DNA of 5,203 nucleotides from Rhodospirillales bacterium (GTDB taxonomy: Bacteria; Pseudomonadota; Alphaproteobacteria; Rhodospirillales; 2-02-FULL-58-16). Within the stretch, counting starts at the first letter, position 1, and each line of letters opens with the position of its first letter. The translations under genes were made by a program, and so were the position numbers. Where the stretch lies: positions 1 to 5,203 of the forward strand of contig JAJFIG010000273.1 in NCBI GenBank assembly GCA_021775195.1, in the 5' to 3' direction. Below the pieces are notes generated by a model. The model was given only the letters and a program-made list of their open reading frames with translations, had not been told where the DNA came from and did not search any database. This document shows positions 1 to 5,203 of this stretch, in pieces.

Positions 1-91
1 GCTTCCCAGGCCCACCGGATGCGTTGCCCGATGCTCGTGATGCGCCAGCATCATCGCGCATCGCGCGCCTTTCCGGATGAACCTGGGAAGC
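1..91. repeat. Long imperfect palindrome (possible dispersed palindromic repeat or structured leader)
   Basis: The whole segment folds as one nested hairpin. Arms 1-10 (GCTTCCCAGG) and 82-91 (CCTGGGAAGC) are a perfect 10-bp inverted repeat. Inside it pair 15-19 with 72-76, 21-23 with 66-68, 29-34 (CGATGC) with 58-63 (GCATCG), and 38-43 (TGATGC) with 48-53 (GCATCA) around the 4-nt loop GCCA. That gives about 30 base pairs in 91 nt. No T-tract follows on the plus strand, so it is not a classical terminator in that direction. The outer stem touches the window edge and may extend further left. It could be a dispersed palindromic repeat, the 3' end of an upstream transcript, or part of the ppc leader. 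I do not recognise a named family. Confidence 0.5.
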
Positions 92-168
92 CGTCGTATG
101 GGTACCATATGTTAGATTCTATCCACTAGACTTCATGAAACTTGAACAATCCGTGAATTGGAATATCG
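92..168 (+). promoter_or_regulatory. AT-rich ppc upstream region, promoter not resolved
   Basis: This 77-nt stretch is about 60% A+T by my count, in contrast to the GC-rich genes around it, which fits a promoter and leader for ppc. Weak -10-like hexamers occur (TATGTT at 108-113, TAGATT at 113-118), but none has a convincing -35 partner at 16-18 bp. A TTGAAC at 142-147 is -35-like but would place its -10 on the start codon. The ribosome binding site is weak: only a GGA at 160-162, six bases before the ATG. No operator or riboswitch can be supported. Confidence 0.3.
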
Positions 169-2817
169 ATGGCCGCCAGCTCCAGCAACGATACCTTTGG
201 TGAAAACAACATTTCCGAGAAGGACCGCCCCCTACTTGATGATATCCGGCTCCTCGGGAAACTGCTGGGGCAGATCGTTCAAGCCCAGGATGGCAAGGTC
301 ATCTTCGATATCGTCGAAAACATCCGGCGCCTCTCCATCCGTTTTCATCGCGACGAGGATACCGCGGCGAAAGGCCAGTTGGAAAAGACCCTGCAAAAAC
401 TCGATCCGACACAAGCCGTCTCGGTCATCCGCGCCTTCAGCTACTTCTCGCACCTCGCCAATATCGCCGAGGACCAGCACCATATTCGACGGGTGCGCAG
501 CCACGATGTCGGCGGCTCGCCACCGCGAAAGGGGACCGTTGCGAAGGCCGTCAGCGATGCGTTGAAATCAGGGCATTCGGCACGCGACCTGCAGTCGTTT
601 TTCGCCAGCGCGCATATCAGCGCGGTGTTGACCGCGCACCCGACCGAAGTGCGCCGCAAAAGCACCATGCAGCGCGAAGTCGCGGTGGCCAACCTGCTGT
701 TGCACCGCGAACAGGGCACATGGACGCAGGACGAGCGCTCCGAGATCGAAGAAAAACTGAGCCGGAACATCCTGGTTCTGTGGCAGACCAATTTGTTGCG
801 CCAAACCCGCCTGGGTGTCCTGGACGAAGTGACCAACGGTATCTCCTATTTCGACTCCACGTTCTTCAGAGAACTGCCGCGCCTCTATGCCAAGCTCGAG
901 GACCGGCTTTCGGATGCCGACCCGGGAACGTCCGATCAGCCGCTGGCTTCGTTTCTCCGCATCGGCAGTTGGATCGGCGGAGATCGCGACGGCAACCCGT
1001 TCGTCTCGGCGGAGGTCTTGGGCGAGACATTGCGCCGGCAGAGCACCAAGGCGATCGGTTTCTATCTTGAGGAAGTCCATCGACTGGGCGAGGAACTGCC
1101 GCTGTCGACGGCGGTTGTCGATGCGTCACCGGCGTTGCTCGACTTCGCCGCTGGATCGCCGGACAAATCGCCGCACCGCCAAACCGAGCCCTACCGGCGA
1201 GCCCTTTCCTATATCTATGCAAAGCTTGCCGCGACCCAGATGACCCTGAACGGTGTGCGCCCGGCGCGTGATCCCGTTGGCGAGGCGGAGCCCTACGTCG
1301 CCGGCAACGATTTGCTTGCCGACTTCGACATCCTTCACCGCTCGTTGATGGAACACGGCTCGGGCGCGATTGCCCGTGGTCGCCTCCGTTTGTTGCGGCG
1401 CGCCGTCGACTGCTTCGGCTTCTACCTGGCGCGCCTGGACCTGCGGCAGAACTCGGACGTCCACACGGCGTGCCTGAACGAATTGTTCGAGGCAGCGGCG
1501 CCAGGCACCGGCTATCTGGCTATGCCCGAGGACGACCGGATCGCGCTATTGTGCGGCGAGCTTAAAACGGTGCGTCCTTTGGTATCGCCGCACCACGACT
1601 ATTCGGAGCAGACCAGCCAGGAACTGGCGATACTCAACGCGGCACGGAATAATCACGAACGGTACGGGGTTCCCTGCATTGCCAATGCCATCGTATCGAA
1701 TTCGCAAAACCCCTCGGACCTTCTTGGTCTGGCCGTCCTGCTGAAGGAAGCGGGGCTGGTCGGGCCCGACGGCACCTGCGCCCTCAACCTGGTGCCGTTG
1801 TTCGAAACAATCACCGATCTGCGCCGTTGCGTGGCGATCATGAACACCCTGTTTTCGCTCCCCGAATACCGACGCCTTATCGACAGCTGCGGCGGTCAGG
1901 AAATCATGCTCGGATACTCCGACAGCAATAAGGACGGCGGCTACATCACATCGGGCTGGGAGCTTTACAAGGCAGAGGTCGGACTGGTGGAGTTGGCGCA
2001 ACGTCATGGTGTCCGATTGCGCCTGTTTCATGGCCGGGGCGGCACCGTCGGGCGCGGCGGCGGGCCCAGCTATGACGCCATCCTGGCCCAACCGCCGGGC
2101 GCCGTGAACGGGCAGATTCGTCTCACCGAACAGGGTGAGATCATTTCCAGCAAGTACACCAACCCCGAGGTCGGCCGGCGCAACATGGAGATTCACGTCG
2201 CCGCGACGCTTGAAGCATCGCTATTGAATTCCCAGCAAGGCCCGGTCCCCCACGACTACACGGAAATCATGGAAAGGCTTTCCGAAGGTGCCTTCGAGGC
2301 CTACCGGGCATTGGTCTTCGATACTCCCCGGTTCAACGAGTATTTCCGGGCCTCCACCGTGATCGATGAGATATCGACACTGAACATCGGGTCCCGGCCG
2401 GCATCGCGCAAACAGGGCGGAGGCATCAAGGACCTCCGCGCCATCCCCTGGGTATTCAGCTGGTCGCAGTGCCGGATCATGCTACCCGGCTGGTATGGTT
2501 TCGGATCGGCGGTGGAAACCTGGCTTGAAGAACACCCGGAAGACGGTCTCGGGCGGCTGAACGATATGTACGAGAATTGGCCTTTCTTCCGCACGCTTCT
2601 GTCAAACATGGACATGGTGCTGGCGAAAACCAACATGGCCATCGCCGGGCGCTATGCGGAACTGGTCCCCGACGGAAAGCTGCGGTTCGAAATCTTCGAG
2701 CGCATTCGTAACGAACGGGCCTCGTCGATCTCCGCCCTGCTGCGGATTTCCGGTACCGATCGCCTGCTCGCCACCAACCCGCTGCTTGCCCGCTCGATCC
2801 GCCCCCGCTCCCCCTAG
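169..2817 (+). CDS. ppc: Phosphoenolpyruvate carboxylase, interrupted near the C-terminus by an in-frame amber codon
   Basis: Cytosolic enzyme that carboxylates phosphoenolpyruvate with bicarbonate to give oxaloacetate and phosphate, refilling the TCA cycle. All main family signatures are present: VLTAHPTE at residues 153-160 (His157, E. coli His138 equivalent), [14 protein letters not shown] at 266-279, [12 protein letters not shown] at 580-591 (Lys588), and [14 protein letters not shown] at 620-633 (His621, Arg623, Arg629). Lys820 and Arg880 match the E. coli allosteric aspartate-binding Lys773 and Arg832. ATG 169 is the only usable start, because an in-frame TGA lies at 154-156. The frame stops at TAG 2815-2817 after 882 residues. 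This resembles the E. coli length (883) only by coincidence, since the conserved C-terminus has not yet been reached. The same frame then encodes 43 more residues of typical PEPC ending in RNSG at TGA 2947-2949, giving an expected product of 926 residues. The gene may be a fresh pseudogene, a readthrough gene, or carry a sequencing error. Family assignment is near certain; functional status is open. Confidence 0.95.
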   Translation: MAASSSNDTFGENNISEKDRPLLDDIRLLGKLLGQIVQAQDGKVIFDIVENIRRLSIRFHRDEDTAAKGQLEKTLQKLDPTQAVSVIRAFSYFSHLANIAEDQHHIRRVRSHDVGGSPPRKGTVAKAVSDALKSGHSARDLQSFFASAHISAVLTAHPTEVRRKSTMQREVAVANLLLHREQGTWTQDERSEIEEKLSRNILVLWQTNLLRQTRLGVLDEVTNGISYFDSTFFRELPRLYAKLEDRLSDADPGTSDQPLASFLRIGSWIGGDRDGNPFVSAEVLGETLRRQSTKAIGFYLEEVHRLGEELPLSTAVVDASPALLDFAAGSPDKSPHRQTEPYRRALSYIYAKLAATQMTLNGVRPARDPVGEAEPYVAGNDLLADFDILHRSLMEHGSGAIARGRLRLLRRAVDCFGFYLARLDLRQNSDVHTACLNELFEAAAPGTGYLAMPEDDRIALLCGELKTVRPLVSPHHDYSEQTSQELAILNAARNNHERYGVPCIANAIVSNSQNPSDLLGLAVLLKEAGLVGPDGTCALNLVPLFETITDLRRCVAIMNTLFSLPEYRRLIDSCGGQEIMLGYSDSNKDGGYITSGWELYKAEVGLVELAQRHGVRLRLFHGRGGTVGRGGGPSYDAILAQPPGAVNGQIRLTEQGEIISSKYTNPEVGRRNMEIHVAATLEASLLNSQQGPVPHDYTEIMERLSEGAFEAYRALVFDTPRFNEYFRASTVIDEISTLNIGSRPASRKQGGGIKDLRAIPWVFSWSQCRIMLPGWYGFGSAVETWLEEHPEDGLGRLNDMYENWPFFRTLLSNMDMVLAKTNMAIAGRYAELVPDGKLRFEIFERIRNERASSISALLRISGTDRLLATNPLLARSIRPRSP

Positions 2818-2949
2818 GTCGACCCCCTGCACCCTCTGCAGGTCGACTTGCTCACGGCGCACCGGGACCAGTCCCAGGACCCGAAAGTGCTCCGCGGTCT
2901 GCTTCTCACCATCAACGGCATATCCGCCGGCCTGCGGAACAGCGGCTGA
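2815..2949 (+). pseudogene. ppc: C-terminal 43 codons of PEPC, separated from ppc by TAG
   Basis: Read in the same frame as ppc, the codons after the TAG give [12 protein letters not shown], then a hydrophilic stretch, then [17 protein letters not shown] and TGA (2947-2949). This is the usual PEPC ending: a xVDPLxxLQ segment and a TINGI(S/A)xGLRN(S/T)G terminus. The TAG sits where the family has a conserved Tyr (SIRxRxPY-VDPL; E. coli Tyr835 by my recollection of that sequence). A single base change from TAC or TAT explains it, and no indel is needed. The segment includes Asn924, matching E. coli Asn881 of the aspartate site, and the near-invariant terminal glycine. It has no start codon or ribosome binding site of its own, so it could be made only by reading through the TAG. 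Confidence 0.85.
2818..2847 (+). other. Stem-loop directly after the ppc amber codon
   Basis: GTCGAC (2818-2823) pairs with GTCGAC (2842-2847). After a 3-nt bulge, CTGCA (2827-2831) pairs with TGCAG (2837-2841) around the 5-nt loop CCCTC, giving 11 base pairs starting at the first base after TAG. No T-tract follows, so it is not an intrinsic terminator. The repeat may simply reflect two Val-Asp pairs in the protein, both written GTC GAC. A role in promoting readthrough is speculation. Confidence 0.35.
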
Positions 2950-2981
2950 GGGCAATTTGGTGCCATCCGGCTTGGTGGTGG

Positions 2982-3014
2982 AAAAAATGCCCCGGGTGGC
3001 TTGCCACCCGAAGC
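2982..3014 (-). terminator. Intrinsic terminator of the rpoD/tRNA-Ile2 transcript
   Basis: On the minus strand, GCTTCGGGTGG (3014-3004) pairs with CCACCCGGGGC (2999-2989) around the tetraloop CAAG. The stem is 11 bp with two T-G wobbles and is followed by A and then six T (2987-2982). This is a textbook Rho-independent terminator, starting about 15 nt after the tRNA CCA end. On the plus strand the T-tract would be an upstream A-tract, so it should not terminate ppc. I see no intrinsic terminator for ppc in 2950-3029. Confidence 0.85.
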
Positions 3015-3029
3015 CCGCAGGGTGAAGGG

Positions 3030-3106
3030 TGGTGGGCCCGGCAGGACTCGAACCTGCAACCAGACCGTTATGAGCGGCCGGCTCTAACCAATTGAGCTAC
3101 GGGCCC
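3030..3106 (-). tRNA. tRNA-Ile2 (anticodon CAU, lysidine-modified type)
   Basis: A 77-nt cloverleaf including the encoded CCA (3030-3032). The acceptor stem is GGGCCCG/CGGGCCC, the D arm is GCTC-AATTGGTTA-GAGC, the anticodon arm is GGCCG-CTCATAA-CGGTC, the variable loop has 5 nt, and the T arm is GCAGG-TTCGAGT-CCTGC. The anticodon CAT (complement of 3070-3072) allows elongator Met, initiator Met or Ile2. The initiator is unlikely because position 1 pairs properly (G1-C72) and the anticodon stem lacks the three-G-C signature. C4-G69 and C5-G68 are the acceptor pairs known to favour the lysidine synthetase TilS, so Ile2, decoding AUA after C34 becomes lysidine, is the best call. It lies 69 bp after rpoD on the same strand. 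Confidence 0.9.
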
Positions 3107-3133
3107 CTGGCGGGATTTGGATATCAGGTAACA

Positions 3134-3163
3134 GGGATCGCCGGAGAGGTCCACCCCGATCCC
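3134..3163 (-). other. Small hairpin between rpoD and tRNA-Ile2
   Basis: GGGATCG (3134-3140) and CGATCCC (3157-3163) form a 7-bp perfect stem, with a possible inner 3-bp stem (3143-3145 with 3150-3152). It begins 13 nt after the rpoD stop. The bases that follow on the minus strand are TGTTACC, not a T-tract, so it is a poor intrinsic terminator. It could protect the rpoD mRNA 3' end or mark a processing point upstream of the tRNA; this is inference. Confidence 0.3.
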
Positions 3164-3175
3164 CGGCCGCCCCCG

Positions 3176-5203
<2,028 letters not shown>

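Noticed and set aside
1..129. Open frames at the left edge: plus strand 1-129, plus strand 3-80, and minus strand 108-1
   Set aside because: All are short, truncated by the window edge and without recognisable motifs. They overlap the palindrome, and I cannot choose between them or show that any is coding.
2790..2825. Frameshift as the cause of the short ppc frame
   Set aside because: The C-rich runs here invite an indel, but the conserved tail (VDPL... to RNSG) lies in the same frame as the upstream codons. Only the TAG separates them, so a nonsense codon is the simpler reading.
2836..2848. CTGCAGGTCGACT, identical to a PstI-SalI part of common cloning polylinkers
   Set aside because: It encodes LQVD of the conserved PEPC tail and the homology continues on both sides, so vector contamination is not needed to explain it.
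2982..3014. Bidirectional terminator also serving ppc
   Set aside because: On the plus strand the hairpin is followed by CCGCAGGGTG with no T-tract, so intrinsic termination is supported only on the minus strand.
3030..3106. Elongator or initiator tRNA-Met from the CAU anticodon
   Set aside because: The acceptor stem has C4-G69 and C5-G68, as in lysidine-modified tRNA-Ile2. The G1-C72 pair and anticodon stem do not fit the initiator. Elongator Met remains a minor possibility.

Overview
The window looks like chromosome from a high-GC alphaproteobacterium. The evidence is the RpoD sequence (alpha-type housekeeping sigma factor with a very large acidic non-conserved region), an alpha-type tRNA-Ile2 with encoded CCA, and GC-rich third codon positions. 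An affiliation near Rhodospirillales is possible, but I cannot establish it from this sequence alone. There is no sign of phage, transposase, integrase or CRISPR.

Layout, left to right. (1) 1-91: a DNA segment that folds almost end to end into one long imperfect hairpin. It is followed by an AT-rich leader (92-168) that probably carries the ppc promoter. (2) 169-2817, plus strand: phosphoenolpyruvate carboxylase (ppc). Its reading frame is broken by an in-frame TAG (2815-2817), yet it continues without any frameshift to a TGA at 2947-2949. The 43 codons after the TAG encode the normal conserved C-terminus of the enzyme. (3) 2950-3029: intergenic region with a strong intrinsic terminator acting on the minus strand. 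(4) 3030-3106, minus strand: a CAU-anticodon tRNA, best read as tRNA-Ile2. (5) 3176-5203, minus strand: rpoD, the primary sigma factor, whose 5' end runs off the right edge. It carries an in-frame 9-bp tandem repeat array in its non-conserved region.

The genes form two convergent units. ppc supplies oxaloacetate to the TCA cycle. rpoD and the tRNA lie in the same direction 69 bp apart and appear to share the terminator after the tRNA. The most interesting point is the amber codon in ppc. It is a single-codon lesion in an otherwise perfectly preserved gene, it removes the family's conserved C-terminus, and a potential stem-loop begins directly after it. A sequencing error, a recent inactivating mutation and amber readthrough are all possible, and the sequence alone does not decide between them.
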